From positions 3,145,144-3,209,143 of the forward strand of contig NC_080050.1 in the NCBI RefSeq assembly GCF_026212465.1: a stretch of DNA of 64,000 nt, given 5' to 3'. Of the stretch, positions 37,807 through 51,160 are shown piece by piece; position 1 is the first letter of the stretch; every line of letters starts with the position of its first letter. A program made the translations under genes and the position numbers. The notes under the pieces are model-generated. The model searched no databases and was not told the origin of the DNA. It worked only from the letters and a program-made list of their open reading frames with translations. The stretch comes from Amaranthus tricolor. Lineage: Eukaryota > Streptophyta > Magnoliopsida > Caryophyllales > Amaranthaceae.

Positions 37807-38786
37807 TTACTGTGAAGAGGAAGCTGCATGTGCTGTCTTCTTTGATGATGCCTTTTTTGCCTTGCATGTCACTGCATTGTGGCCTAGTTCTTTGCATAGG
37901 CTGTATTTGTTATTCTTATGCCTCTTTCCTTTTTTTGCTTCACGAGCAGCTCTTCTCCTTTACTTAGGTGGTCTGCCAGCATTTCTTTTCCCTTGGGGTG
38001 GTGCAATTTCTGGCACATCTAGTGAAGGCCAGTGAGTTGGATGAGCCATGGGGTGGATGTGGTCTCCATATGTGAGATTGTAAGCAGCCCCCTTGTAGAA
38101 AGGTGAGACAAAGTCCCTAGGATCAAGTCTCTGGTTGTAAATGACCCTTAGCCCATGCTTGCAAGGGATCCCTGATCCTTGCCATTTCCCACACCCACAA
38201 GTCATATTTCCAAGGGTGACAGGGAACTTGACATGGCCATCCCTCACTTCAAACTCTCCACCACCAGCTGCAGTGACATGGCAGAACCTAGAATTATCAG
38301 TCCTAGTCGCCAGCACCCCCTTTGCATGCTTTGTTAGATCATTAGGTTCCATGCTTACTGCTTTATCGAACCTGGAACCCATCCTTTTCATGCACCAATT
38401 CCTGACATCTTAATTATTCAAAAAACCAAAAAAAAAAAATACACAGTAAGCAACAACAATTTTTTTGCATTTAAATAAGCAAAACATGGACACAAATTTA
38501 CCTCCAGCAATGTCAACACAGGCATGTCCCTGTTGGCCTTTGTTATTTCATTGAATGACTCCACAAAGTTTGTTGTGTTATGATCACAACAAACTATCCT
38601 GTCAAACATGTGCACACTCCACTGCTCTTCTACATTTTTGAGATAGTCATATGCTGTTGCATCAAAATCTTTTATCTTGGACATAGCTTTTTCAAAAATG
38701 TACTCATTGTAGGCATTTGCCGCAATCCAAAACATCTTATGAAATGCTGCCCCACTCCATCCTGCAGCCTTGCAATTTGAGTACAA
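37807..38786 (-). pseudogene. Mutator-like (MuDR) transposase, C-terminal half, broken
   Basis: The upstream segment (38,786-about 38,500) encodes WSGAAFHKMFWIAANAYNEY, then EQWSVHMFDRIVCCDHNTTN and FVESFNEITKANRDMPVLTL, the conserved region after the MULE DDE core. After a small intron-like gap, 38,391-37,960 encodes the SWIM zinc finger (CGCGKWQGSGIPCKHG, a C-x-C...C-x-H pattern) and ends GKRNAGRPPK at a TAA. The same frame continues to 37,807 with a basic zinc-knuckle region, LCKELGHNAVTC. The first knuckle cysteine is tyrosine (TAC). The catalytic N-terminal half is missing, and the gap junction does not splice cleanly. Host-domesticated FAR1/FHY3 or MUSTANG genes are an alternative, but the truncation argues against one. 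Confidence 0.88.
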
Positions 38787-40908
38787 ATATCATCAAATAT
38801 CATATATAACGATCGTTATATCTAAAAACATGAATTAAGAGTAGTTAAATAAGATCAATTCAGTAAAAAACAACTTTTTTTGTTTAGTAAAGTTAATCAT
38901 ATTCCTCCAACTCTCTTATGATATGGGTATAGTTAGATTGTTCATTACTTTCCCTCAGACTTTATTTTTGAGTGGAATATTCAGTTGATAATTATAATGA
39001 GTAGTAAAAGAAGCAAACAAAAATTTTTTAGTAAATTTAAGGAAAAATTAATTGGGAGTTAACCAATACAAGAAAACCAATCACACTAACATAAAGTTTT
39101 AACAATTTTTTATATATCTAAATAAAATTTATGACTTTAATTTTAATGAAGCTTTGTGATTCTGTAAAAATAAATTTTAGTTTATAAAATAAAGCGAAAA
39201 TAACACGATAGGTGGGGTAATTTTCCCTTATTTTTTCTTGGTTTTTGACTTAGTTTGATGAAATTTCCGAAAATGAAAAAATAATATTTACTTGGACTTG
39301 TTGGTTGGAACTTTATCGGTCATTCTTAAACAAGTGTGATTGCTTATTGTGTAAATTTAACAATATTGGATTAAAAACACAACTTGAGGTATGAAGTGGT
39401 TTATAATGAGACGTGCTTTGTGCAAAATAGTCTAACAAACACAAATAAAAAAAAGAAATTTCTGATTAGAGCTCCAAACCATCTTACCATTGTAGCTCAT
39501 TAAAAAAATTATATATAAATTACTAAAAAAATAAAATTAAATCTTTCAGAAAGAAGATTAAGATTTAAAGTAAGAGATTTAAGACTTAAAGTAAGAGTTT
39601 TAATGCTTGAACTTAACAGTTTAAGAATTAAAATAAGTGTTTAAAAAGTTGGGATAGATAATAAAAAAATAAAGTTAAACCTTTGAAAAATGAAGATTAA
39701 GACTTATAATAGGGAGTTTAAGTGTTGAAAATTGCATTTTTAAGTCTTTAAGTGAATGTTTTAAGTCAAAGAATTGATAGTTAAATAACATAAATATTCT
39801 CACTTTTGAGTTCATTGGTAAATATTTCTCAAAAAAAGAAGCTCTATTTTATATTTCACAAATTAGTGTTCTTGCAAGGGGTTATAGTTTTTTAAATTTG
39901 AAAACTTTCAACCTTTGGTTTTTTTTAAAGACTTACACATTTTCATTTCTAATCCAAAAATAAATTAATAATATAGATAATTACAACTAAAAGTAGTCGC
40001 AAATAAGAAAATACATTTTAAATACATATTTTAGTATTCTTTGTAACACTGTAATTTTTCAACCACAATTTTTTACAAGAGCACTAGTTTGGGAATATTT
40101 TAAAATTTTTATTACGAAAATGCATCTAAATTAGTTTGGGTAAGATGTGGTGGGAGGTGAAATTAAGTTAGAAAATAAAACAGATGAAAAAAATAAGTAG
40201 GTAAGATGAAGAGAAATAATGAGTTCTTAAATTAGATTAAAAAAAAATAAAGTCATTACCAAAAGAGAGAATGATAAATAATAGATGAGACAAACTAAAA
40301 TAAAAAATAATAATAATTAAAAAAAAAAGTACAAATCAAGAAAAACAATGAGAATAATAAAGAAATTTTTAATTTTTATAGCAGTAAAATATCATTACCC
40401 TGGATTGAAAGTGTGAGTATTTACTCAAAGTTTTGAAAATAAATGTAATTGGACAAAGGCAGCCCCTCTCACAAAACCCAATAGTTGTGGGTACATAGTA
40501 GCAGCTTTCTTGTCTTTCTCTCTCTTCTACACTTTCCAATTTCCAGCTAGGCATTATCTTAATTAACACATAGTGATAGTACCCTCTTCTCCTCCCTATT
40601 CTCCATATTTCTTTTATTTTATTAATAATATCATTATAAATTTCTTTCAATCCCATATTTATCTGTTTCTTTTTCATCTTCTTAGTCTTCTCCCTATTAT
40701 CTTAAAAATACCTATATTTTTTCATTTTTTAGTCTTTACTGCATATTAAACCATCTAGGTTTTAGTTTTTGAATTCTTAAACCAAAAATCCAAAAACTAA
40801 TTTTTATATTTTTTATCTAAATTTATACTTTTTTTTCATAGAATAAATCATCAATTATTATTATTATTATTATAATTATAATACATTTTTATTTGAATTC
40901 CTTTGATT
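38787..40908. other. Intergenic: AT-rich, with a 21-bp tandem repeat and the RRM gene promoter
   Basis: At 39,548-39,610 and decaying to about 39,780, units near 21 bp (AAGATTTAAAGTAAGAGATTT, AAGACTTAAAGTAAGAGTTTT, each exactly 21 bp) recall the interior of the MITE at 51,770-52,160, but no clear GAGACGGTCTC arms were found. From about 40,450 the sequence is the likely promoter and 5'UTR of the RRM gene (pyrimidine-rich, TTATTATTATTATT just before the ATG). The minus frame at 40,369-40,677 is not supported. Confidence 0.45.
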
Positions 40909-43900
40909 ATGTCTCAACCAAGGCAATTTCATATAGTTGGAGAAAATTATAATTATGGAATTCAGTTCATAAATAATGATACAACTTATACAAAAATATT
41001 TGTGGGTGGTTTAGCTTGGGAAACTCAAAGAGATACTATGAAGAAATATTTTGAACAATTTGGTGAGATCTTGGAAGCTGTAGTCATCACTGATAAAACT
41101 ACCGGAAGATCTAAAGGCTATGGATTTGTAAGATTAATTCTACCTTTTTTATCATTTCGAATTTCATTTACGTTTTGTTTTGGTTTATTTGTTATACTTT
41201 GATCAAAATTATAATAAATTTTTTAATAATTAATACAAAAGTATTTAAAATGGGTTATTTTGTAAATAGTTTTTTTTATGGGATTATTGTTATTTAATAT
41301 TTTCTATTCACTATTATTATCTCATTTGTTATTTCAAATAATTATTTATCAATTAATCTTAATATGTATTTTATTCATTAATAAGTTAAAAAATAATCAA
41401 ATAAAATCATAATTGATTCTTATAGATATAGATTTATTAATATCAAATTTTTGTTTTTTTTTTAATCGGAAAAAATTGTTTTTATGTGGATGATTTTTAG
41501 GTAACATTTAAGCATCCGGAATCAGCTTTTAGGGCATGTCAAAACCCATCACCAGTTATTGATGGAAGAAGGGCAAATTGCAATCTTGCTTCTTTTGGTG
41601 CTCAGAAGAACCGTCCACCCACTCCTCAAAATGGTTTATCTCTATAAAACTAACAAATTTTGGTTTAGTGGGATTGGTTGGGTGATTTTGACCAATTTCA
41701 ATGCAACTTAACTGCATAGATCATCCCAATTGGTTGTTTTTGGACCACTAAATGTTTATACATCGTAAAAATAAGAAATAATTTCTTATTATATTTATTT
41801 GTTATAAATATTTAATCAAGAAATATCTCATATTTTTGTTAAATATCTCATATGTTTGCAAAAATATTGGTTGGACGATGTGAATGTGCAAAAACAATCG
41901 CATTTTGGGTATATAATATATTTGTTAATTATTTAACGTTACCATAACTGTATCAGTTGACTGCATTGTCGTGTTGTTATACTAAGAACTCTACGATTAT
42001 TTTAATTGATCTGCATTATATATTATCATGATTGATTATATGTAAATATTTTTAAGTTTAGTAAATTTTGGATATATTTTAGAATGGGTTGCATGCAAGA
42101 AATTTTTGATGAAAGTTCTGTCAAAAAAATTAAAATTTTGGAATTTGATTTGATTCGGTTCGATTCGATTTGATTTGATTTGATTATTGCATACAGTTGT
42201 TGCAGGAGCAGGAAGGTATAGAACATCACCTGGATTGATGAATGCGCCTGCTTATCCAGGTTCATCTTCACCAGCTTACTATCATCAACCATCTGCTCAC
42301 CAACCTCCATTTCCTTATTCATCTTATGGGTAAGTCATAATAATGTGGCCATTTTGTTAAATTAAATTAATATTTTAATTATTTTAATTTTTTTAAAAAC
42401 ATTATCATAATTACTTTTAGTTAAGGATTTACCATGATCCATGATTTCACTTTTTTGTGAATATATCATGTTATTTGGGGCCAGTTTTGAGGAGTGGTCA
42501 AAACTATTATAGACAACTAGACAAATACTAATGCAGAAAAAATAGTCCAAAATACAACAAAAATATTACTTCTATTTCTTTTACATGCTTATGCAACCCA
42601 AACTTTAGTGTAAAGAATTTTAATATTAACTTTATATATGTATTAAACTCTTAAACTATATATGTTAAAATTTAGTCGTGTGAAATCTTGTTTGATTCAT
42701 CTTAGTACAAAGTTTTATAATAGGAGTATATATAATTTTAATTCAATTAAATTAGAGATATCAAAACTTGAATAAATGTCTAATATGTTTTTTTGACACT
42801 ATTCCGCAATTACTTTTAGTTTGCATTTTATTCACAATCTATAAATCAACACATAGTCAATTGAAATCTTATTTGATTCATCTCAGGTTAAATTGATTAG
42901 TATTAAATTTTTATAGCTTTTAATCAAATACAATAAGAGTTTTAGGGTTGAAATAATATATCAGCAAGTCTGCAAAATCAAAGGAGAGTGTATGTTCATG
43001 TAATCAAATTTATACTCTTCCCTTTTTTTAATCAAATGTCGTCTCATTTGTTTTTACTCTATTTTTAATCACTCTTAGTTTAAAACATATTTTAAGCGAA
43101 ATGTTGCTTAATTCGTTTTAGTGTAAATTTTATTTATATTAATTTTTTAGTAACTTAGAATCAGACACAATTAAAAATATTAAAGATTGAAATAACGAAT
43201 CAACAATTGTATAAACTCAAACGAGACATTTTATAGAATAGGAAAGAGTCAATATAGAACATTTTATCTTCTATTTTACCAAACTTAACAAAACTGAAAA
43301 GATTTTTTCATATTAATTATCTAAATTAAATTTTCAACCATTGTCTTTAAATAGGGTATAAAGTTTTTAGAAGGGTATTTTATTATCCCTATGAAAGCAG
43401 TAATTTTAGCTACATTATTATTATTGAATAATAAAAAGATCAACGAAAATGCCAGTGCCCCCTTTTCAGATACCTCTTAGGTAGTGAGATTTTTATCCAA
43501 TTAAATACATGTAACTTTTTCCCTTTCTTTTAAAAAACATGGTCAAAGAACAAAATCACTGTATTTGACTGCATAATGTCTTCCTAATTGTTACTGTGGT
43601 AAATGCAGTTGCAGAAAAGGGAATATCCAAGGAAAATGTTTTATTTTTAAAATTTAAAACCTAATCCTATTAGATTAGAGTAAAATTTTTTAGTAATTTA
43701 TTTACTGTCATATTGAGATTGCTATATTTAATTTTAAAAATTATTATATTAATATATAATAGTAACAATTTCATAGGGACAAAAGGTAATACTTTTTCTA
43801 TTGCCCTATCTTAGTTAGTATATTTGATTTCAAAACTCAAAAGCTCTCGTATTGATACATATAATGTATTAATTTCAGTGGGATAAAAAAAATTAACACT

Positions 43901-46655
43901 TTTCTAATGTTATATTGAGATCGTTACATGTGCTCTCAAAAGCTCTCTTATTGAAACGTAATTTTTTTTTCACCGTCTTATTAAAATTGGTACATTTAAT
44001 TTCTAAAATTTAATATTTATATATATAAGTATAATGTATCAATTTCTATGTAATCCGAAAAATTCAAAATACATTCTAAGACACTTAATAAAATTCTATC
44101 ATTAATCATTATGTTTTTAATGGACTTTGTATTATTAATCCAAGTTCAAATTAAAAATCCATTAATATTTCCTCTTTGTTTTCTTGTGCCTTGATTATAT
44201 TTGCAGATTCACTGGTTATGCACATGATACAATGTACCCTATGGTAATTGCTAGCTTCATTTCCATTATTTTTTTTTTATTAGTACACTCTCTCTTACTC
44301 ATCTTGATAGTCTTATTATTTAACTTTTGTCACTGATTATCGATTATTTTTAACTTGTATTTATTCTTAATTTATAAGTTATAATTAACATAGTTAAGTG
44401 AGATCATGAATATCTACTTTTTACAATATGGACAATTAAATATATTAATGATAGAATTATTACATTGGTAAATGTGCTCAGTCAAATGAAACTAGGGTGT
44501 TCATTTGAACCATCGGGTTAATTTCGAATTAGGTATTTCAGTTCGGTCCAGAATAGAGTGTTGTGTCTACATTGGTTTTTAGATACTTTTACGTGCATTT
44601 TAAAGTCGGATCAAGTTGAATTCGGTTACAATGTCGGATAAATATCAGATCGAATAATGTGTTTTAAACACCTCTAAATAAATCTATTAGGATGAAAAAG
44701 AGAAAATATGTGATATAATGCACTAAAAATTAACTTAAATTTAAGTTCAACAATTTCCCTAAATAAAAATATTTTATGACCCACAGAATTACTATGGTGT
44801 GTATGGTCAACAATTTTCTCCATACTACCCAACAACTGGAACAGCAACAGCAGCATCATCATCAACAGGGACAATAGGGTATTTTCACAACTATTACCCA
44901 TATTATGCCCCTTATGCACAAAGTAATCAAGCTCTTGGTTTTGGGACCCAGTATCCTCAAATGCTACAACAATACCCTTTCTTACCCCAGCAACTTAATA
45001 CCAGTGGAATCTTATCACTTCCCACTTCAACTATGCCAATGCCTAATACTATCACTTCTACTACAGGTTATTATTTTTTCTTTATTCTATTTTTATTTTT
45101 TTTTTCTGTTTTTTTTTTTTTTTAACTTGCAATACATTCGTGATACCGATCGATATATATGGAGGAAGAGAACGAATAATACTACCTTAGGTCTTTAATA
45201 GTTATTGTTGATTAATTGATCTTATTTAGCCTATATTTTTCTGTATTTAACTAGAACATAATTAAAATGAGATCTTTATAGATTCATCTTGATACATATA
45301 TTTATAATATAAGTTTTTAAAAACTTTTTATTATATAAGACTAAAGATATTAAGGATTAAAATTACACATTGAATTGCGTGAAAAATAAAAGTAACTATA
45401 AAAACCAAAAAAAGTATAAATAGACATACTTTCTCGTTCCATATTACTTGCATCAAACCAATTTTTTCACTATTCTTCATTCTATGACAATTTACTTATT
45501 TCGGCTATTATAAGAGGAAAAAACACAGTCATGTGGGATCTTGTTTTATTCGTCTGATCATATATTTTCATAATATCAAATTTTTATAGTTTTTAGTTAT
45601 GTAATACTCTAGATATAAACGATCCGACAAACTTATTAAATTGCGCAAAAAGATATTTGGTGAAAGTATTTTGAAACGAGGAAGTATATATTAGCTTTAA
45701 AACTTACTCACCGATACGATAAAGATGTTATCTTAATATGGTTTGATTTATTTTAATTGATCTGTCCTTTTACTTTCTCTCAAAATGAATGTTTAAATGA
45801 TGAGTTGCGACTTTCAGTATAAAGAAACAAAAAAAGTATATATTTATAAATAGGTATTTATTTTAGCTATAATACAAAGTTTTCAATTTCATTTAGAATA
45901 GTCTAAAATGATGTGGCTTGACTTTGGAATGACGTAAGAAAACTCACATGGTTTCATATCATTTGGTGTGCATGATCTTGTACTTAGGTAGAGTTTGGGT
46001 AGTACAAGAGTTACTATTAAAATGACATAAATGTCCTAATTGATTTTAACATAGTTTTTCCTCTTTATTAGGACATTTTCATCGTTTAAATCTTATTTTA
46101 TGAAAAATTTAATACCCTAATTCCTTTGAATTTATTACATTAGATCCATAAAAATATCGCTTTAATTTGTATAATGTAACAAATTCAAAACAAGAAATGA
46201 ATATTTATTTAACATGTTAGAAAATGCATGCAACAAAATGAGAAAATTGTAATTAGATAAATTTAAAGAAACTACACCCTAGTCGGTGTTTAGCAAACCT
46301 TTAATTTATTTCATTCTTTGAATTTTGACCGTTCTAATCCTAAAAGTTTATCTTCTGAGTGATTATTGTCTTCTGATCTTATTTGTACTCATTTTCTCAG
46401 CATTATTTTCTCATTTGATAATGGTTCGTATGATTCTTTTTTAATTCATTTACAAATTCATTTATTCTTTCAACCTCATTAACCTATTCCTTAAACCGAG
46501 GTGCAAATAAAATAAATTTCTTTTTTAACACAAAATAAATAATAAGTGCAGGAGTGACAACAACTATAGAGATAATGGCTGTATCAACAGAGTCAGGTCC
46601 TTCTCAAGCAATTACCACTGGAGCAATTACCTCTGAACCCATTTCATCAACCTAG
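40909..46655 (+). CDS. RRM RNA-binding protein, ARP1/RBM24-like
   Basis: Six exons: 40909-41127, 41501-41633, 42206-42329, 44207-44243, 44787-45066 and 46552-46655. All have GT-AG borders and join in frame to 298 residues plus TAG. One RRM lies at about residues 24-100, with RNP2 IFVGGL and RNP1 KGYGFV split by intron 1 (GF|V). It opens [13 protein letters not shown], and after the RRM comes [14 protein letters not shown], both shared with plant RBM24-like proteins such as Arabidopsis ARP1. The rest is low complexity, rich in Tyr, Pro, Gln and Ser ([16 protein letters not shown]), a prion-like tail. Such proteins bind mRNA in nucleus or cytoplasm and respond to ABA. I chose the ATG at 40,909 because the family starts MSQPRQFH. 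Retaining intron 2 would add LSL and a TAA just after the RRM. Introns 3 and 5 hold Stowaway-like MITEs. Confidence 0.93.
42136..42186. repeat. GATTT/GATTC pentamer repeat before exon 3 of the RRM gene
   Basis: About eight units of TTGAT with C variants lie 20-70 bp upstream of the exon 3 acceptor, in the zone where branch points occur. Confidence 0.85.
43013..43250. mobile_element. Stowaway-like MITE in intron 3 of the RRM gene
   Basis: ATACTCTTCCCTTTTTTTAA at the left and the inverse of GAATAGGAAAGAGTC at the right; the second-level words GTCGTCTCATTTGT and ACGAGACATTTTAT are also inverted. AT-rich and non-coding. Confidence 0.5.
45427..45686. mobile_element. Stowaway-like MITE in intron 5 of the RRM gene
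   Basis: TACTTTCTCGTTCC at the left matches the inverse of GAAACGAGGAAGTA at the right in 12 of 14 positions, including the TA duplication. Length about 260 bp, non-coding. Confidence 0.68.
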
Positions 46656-49600
46656 CAAGAAGAAGCCCATGTGCTTTATATTATAAAGACTAACAAATTT
46701 CATAAAAATGTGAAAAAAAGAAGAAAATATTTCCCATTAATCTTCAACATTGAAGCAACATAAGCTCCATTTCTTCCCGGGATCGCGATAACAAGAGCTT
46801 GAAGAAGATTTAGCCATGTTTATCGTCCAAGATTTTCATAAGATTGATCAAATTAAACCATAATATGATCAATCTTTTAATCTTGGTTTATGTTACATGT
46901 TTAATTATTAGGGTTATTATAGTTAATTAGTAGTATTAGGAGTCATTAATTAGCATAAGTAGGATTATGAAGGGGGGAAAATCATATTGATTAAATTTAA
47001 TTTTTTGGCATATTTTTCATGAGGTTGGAACCTAAAATTGGTATTGGTTACAACCCAATTAGATAATTTTGGTTTATGTCATGGATGCATGAAGCATCTC
47101 TAGGGCATAAATCTTGTTCATATTTAGTAGCATTATTTTTATTATTTGGTTCAAAAGGTTGGTTTTATAACTTTTGAACCAAAAAATTTGTTGTTTTTAT
47201 AGGTGCATTTAGGAAGGGGAGATAGGATTCAAACCCTTTACCTAATAGTCAGGATAACCAATATGTGGCTATTTAGGCCCTTTATTGATCCAATTGTATT
47301 TGTTCTTTATTATAAAAAAAAAAAAAAAGAAGGCAAGCTTGGATGGCCTTGTCAAATGTTGACTAGTAGTACCCATTTTTTGTTCTAATTTTGTTAATTT
47401 ATAATTTATTCAATAATTTATTGATAAATATTCAAATATGGATTAATCACAAAGTGATCAAAGACTTTCCTTTTTACCCTTGTAATAAAAGAGTTTGATT
47501 TTTATCACCTATATTAAGATACATATTCCTCTCCTATTTGTCTGTAATGGATTATTTCTACTTCGAAATCAAAATACATTGGAGTTAGTTTCATTCAATT
47601 CAGTTTTATTGATCACTTTTTCTACCATTAGAATGAAGTTAAAGAAACAAAAGATGTAGATTGTCTTTTTTAACATGGTTGTTATACTAGTACTTGACAA
47701 CCCTTTTAGGTTGTGAACTTGTGATGCTTCACTTTCACCCTACTTTCTCTTTTTCTTTTGAAAGGGATAGTTTATTGTGTCTTCTTATATGACTTTATTT
47801 TATTTTTGTCTCCCTCTAAAGGTTGCATGTAGAATGTAGTTGGAATCCAAGGGATCTTGTAGAAAATGTAATGAATTTAGTCCTTTTTTGCTAGTGATCT
47901 CAAAGTTGAGCATGCAAGTCTACATGATATGTAATTCTCCATTGGATTCCTACATGACAAAGATTTATTCATGTAAAAAGGAAAAAGTAAAGGTAAGAAT
48001 CCAAGGCATAATAGTATTTGAACATACTATGAAAGTATATCTACAACTCTAATACAACATTCACATGCAATAAGTGAACTATTATCATGAAACCATTGGT
48101 TGAAACTTTGGTTTCAAACAAAAAGCATTGTGTTTTTTGTGATCAATAGGTTGAGTAATTTGAAAATATGTCAACTACAGTCCGTTTGATAACTTGTATT
48201 ATATAGTGGGAATGGTAATAAAATATTAGAGTAATTTTGGTAGAAATATATTTTGACAAGTTTAATGGTCATGATTATTCACCTTCAACAACATGATTGT
48301 CTTAAAAAAAATATTCTAATTCTTTACCATTTGCAAATGTGATATTAGATGGTAATAGAAAATCGTGAACAAAAAAACTTTTTTATGATTAAACTTTCAT
48401 TACCATAGAAATGACTTAATACATATCATGAAATTTTACACTATAAATCATTTTCATTCCTACCTTTTAATACAGATCAGTAAATGGGCCGTTAAATCCA
48501 ATCTCAAGGCCAAATAAAAGAAAATGTCCTTATGAAGTTGTTAGGATTAACTATTGGCTTCTTCCCTTAAAGTCCGAAAGTGTTATCATCTTGTTACAAG
48601 TTTTCTTTCTAGTACTAATATCGAAGTACATATATAAAATAAAATATTTAAATATCGATATAATATTTTTATCAAACTATTATAAATCTAAAACAATTAC
48701 TAAACTTGAAATAAAAATTCTAAATATATGATTCAGCTTTTGACTTTTCATATAATGTGTAGTAAAAATAACATTGTCAGTCTATTAATTAACATCTTAT
48801 TATACCACTTTAAGCAATGACATAATTTAATTTGAACTTTTTTTTCCTAATACAATACTACGTAATGACAACTTTAAAATCATACTCTAACAATGGTTAG
48901 ATTAGTGGTAGAGGTAATGTTTTCAATACTAAGAGGTCAAAATTTTAACTTTATTTTTTAACCTAAGTTTTGAAGTTTAATTATTTATCCCTTTCCTTTT
49001 TAACCCAGTTTTAAGATCTACGCCTTTGCCCCTTCTATTTTTCATTAAGTTTCGATATAGACTCACTTTAAAGCGTCATAAATCTAACACACAAAGTTAA
49101 CAAAGTAAAAATGAGAATAAAAGTAATAAATTTTAGCTTATATTAATGGCATGATATAGGAGGAAATTCATGCACATGGAGATAAGTTTTGGCGTTTACT
49201 ACAAATTAATACTTATTATAGCTAGTTGATAAATGATAGTAGTAGTTTATGGATGGCTATGATTGCGGGGAAATGGCGCGATTTCACTCGAAATTGGCAA
49301 CAATCCCATTCTCACCTACTTGACTGATTCCTTTTTAAGCACTATATGTACCTTACCTAGCTGTAGCTCATTGCTCTTACTCCTTCACTCCCTATGATTA
49401 TGCAACAATCATTTTTCACAAAGATTTAAGATATACGGAGACGATTAAATTATATGGATAAGATTAAAAATAAGAAAAATAAGAAAAACTGTGTAGATAA
49501 GAATAAAAAATATTATAAAAAATATTATCTAAAATAAAAAATATAATTGCAAAGTAGAAAATACGGATCAAAATAAAAATATTGGCAAACTAGTAGGAGT

Positions 49601-50364
49601 ACCATTATACTTAACTTTCACTTCTTCCCCAATTTATAACCGTTTGCCATCATTTATTTTGGTCATCTAACATGTGATATACTAGTATATCATGATTCAA
49701 TTTTCAATGGATGCTTTCTTTTTCAATGATTTACCTAAGAAAATTATTGGTTTCTACTAGTTAAATATCTTTCCTTTTTTATTGTTGGTTCGTTTAAATT
49801 ATATTTTGTAATTTGGTTTAATTTTTGGATTATAAGTTAGGCTGATAGAAGGGAATGATTAGATGGGATTTAATTTTCGAATTATGTCTTTAAAAGACGT
49901 TACTTATTCCAATTGAGACAAGACTAATATTTAAGTTTGGTTTAAGTACTAAATTAAACCATGTTCACCCTCCAATTGAATGAAGATTAAAAAGTAATTA
50001 AGAGTATAAAGTATCTTACAAGTGCATCTTATAATGCCAAATTAATTCTATAATCAAACCCTAGATGGCCACATATGTGGCCTAGATTGTTCAACTTTTC
50101 TCATTATACATTTCATGAATGAGTTTATGACCTAATTGGAATTGAAACAACCCCCTTAAAATATAAACCACAAGGATACAATAATCGATCAATGTGCTAA
50201 TTATTCAACTTTCACAATGATGAGAAGAAAAGAATAATACTTATTATCTTAACCATTATCACTAAATCATGATCTAGTATATCATTTATGCTCGTTGTAA
50301 GAGACTGTATTTCAGTGAGACGATATCAAAACAAAGAGCTCATATTCTCATTATTAATATTATC
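46656..50364. other. RRM gene 3'UTR, then AT-rich intergenic region
   Basis: The first ~300 bp after the stop is the likely 3'UTR, with several AATAAA-like words. A (A)13 tract lies at about 47,316-47,328. No further gene is recognisable up to 50,364. A MITE half-arm lies at 50,298-50,325 (GTAAGAGACTGTATTTCAGT). Confidence 0.5.
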
Positions 50365-50650
50365 AGCAAATTTTGTATGAGACAGTTTCATTGTGAAATG
50401 AGTCAGTTCTCTAATGGATCCCTTTAAAATTGTAAGTAATCGCTTTTAAGGTTATGAGTGATCACTTTATTATGACTACAAAAGTGATCACTTTAAGGTT
50501 TTAATTGGTCACTTAAAGATTCTAAGTGAGCATTTTAAAACTATAAGTGATCACTTTAAGATTATAATTACTCAATTTAAGACTATCATTATTTATTGGA
50601 CCATCCTAATAAAGATGGTCTATCCGTGAGACTTTCTCATTTGAAGATTT
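50365..50650. mobile_element. GAGACGGTCTC-end MITE with 22-bp GTGATCACTT repeats
   Basis: The left arm TTTTGTATGAGACAGTTTCA and right arm AAGATGGTCTATCCGTGAGA then CTTTCTCATTTGAAG are inverted relatives. From 50,424 the interior repeats TTAAGGTTATGAGTGATCAC then TT every 20-26 bp, most often 22, about seven times. Each unit carries the palindrome AGTGATCACT. A further pair of family arms follows at 50,700-50,850. Confidence 0.75.
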
Positions 50651-50699
50651 ATGTCATACTAAATGGGTTTTTTGAACCATGTATGAATTGTCTAACAAT

Positions 50700-50850
50700 G
50701 AGATTGCCTCTTACAATAATTCATTATACAATTTCTCTTGAGACGAGTTTATACAAAATGTCCATTATGCGAAAAATTTCTATTATTAGACTATTTAACC
50801 CAAATATATGACACGTCTCACGGCGAAATCGTTTCATATAAGAAATTGTG
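50700..50850. mobile_element. Further GAGAC-end MITE fragment
   Basis: CTCTTGAGACGAGTTTATAC and CACGTCTCACGGCGAAATCG then TTTCATATAAG lie about 70 bp apart and resemble family arms, with a CCCAAATATATG interior. Borders are uncertain. Confidence 0.45.
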
Positions 50851-51160
50851 CTTATAATATCCTTCAAAAAAATTAAAAGAAATTAATCCACATTCAAACC
50901 AAACCTTGTGATTGGATGAGAGTCCATCCAAAAAAATTGAAAGAATAGGGCCTAATGGTTCAAAAGATTTTATGAAGCGCATATGAATTATGAATGGACC
51001 TAAGGAACCAATAGGACCACCATCTATTGGTACATAACCATAACACGCTTCTGGGCCTAACCCTTTTAAAAGCGGGCAGCCAGCCTACCACATTTGGATA
51101 AGAAGGATATAGAAAATTTGAAATGTATAAGACAATTTATTAAAAAAATAAACAAAATAA

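Noticed and set aside
50424..50580. CRISPR-like array of 22-bp repeats
   Set aside because: The repeats are contiguous without unique spacers, vary in sequence, and lie in a plant MITE.
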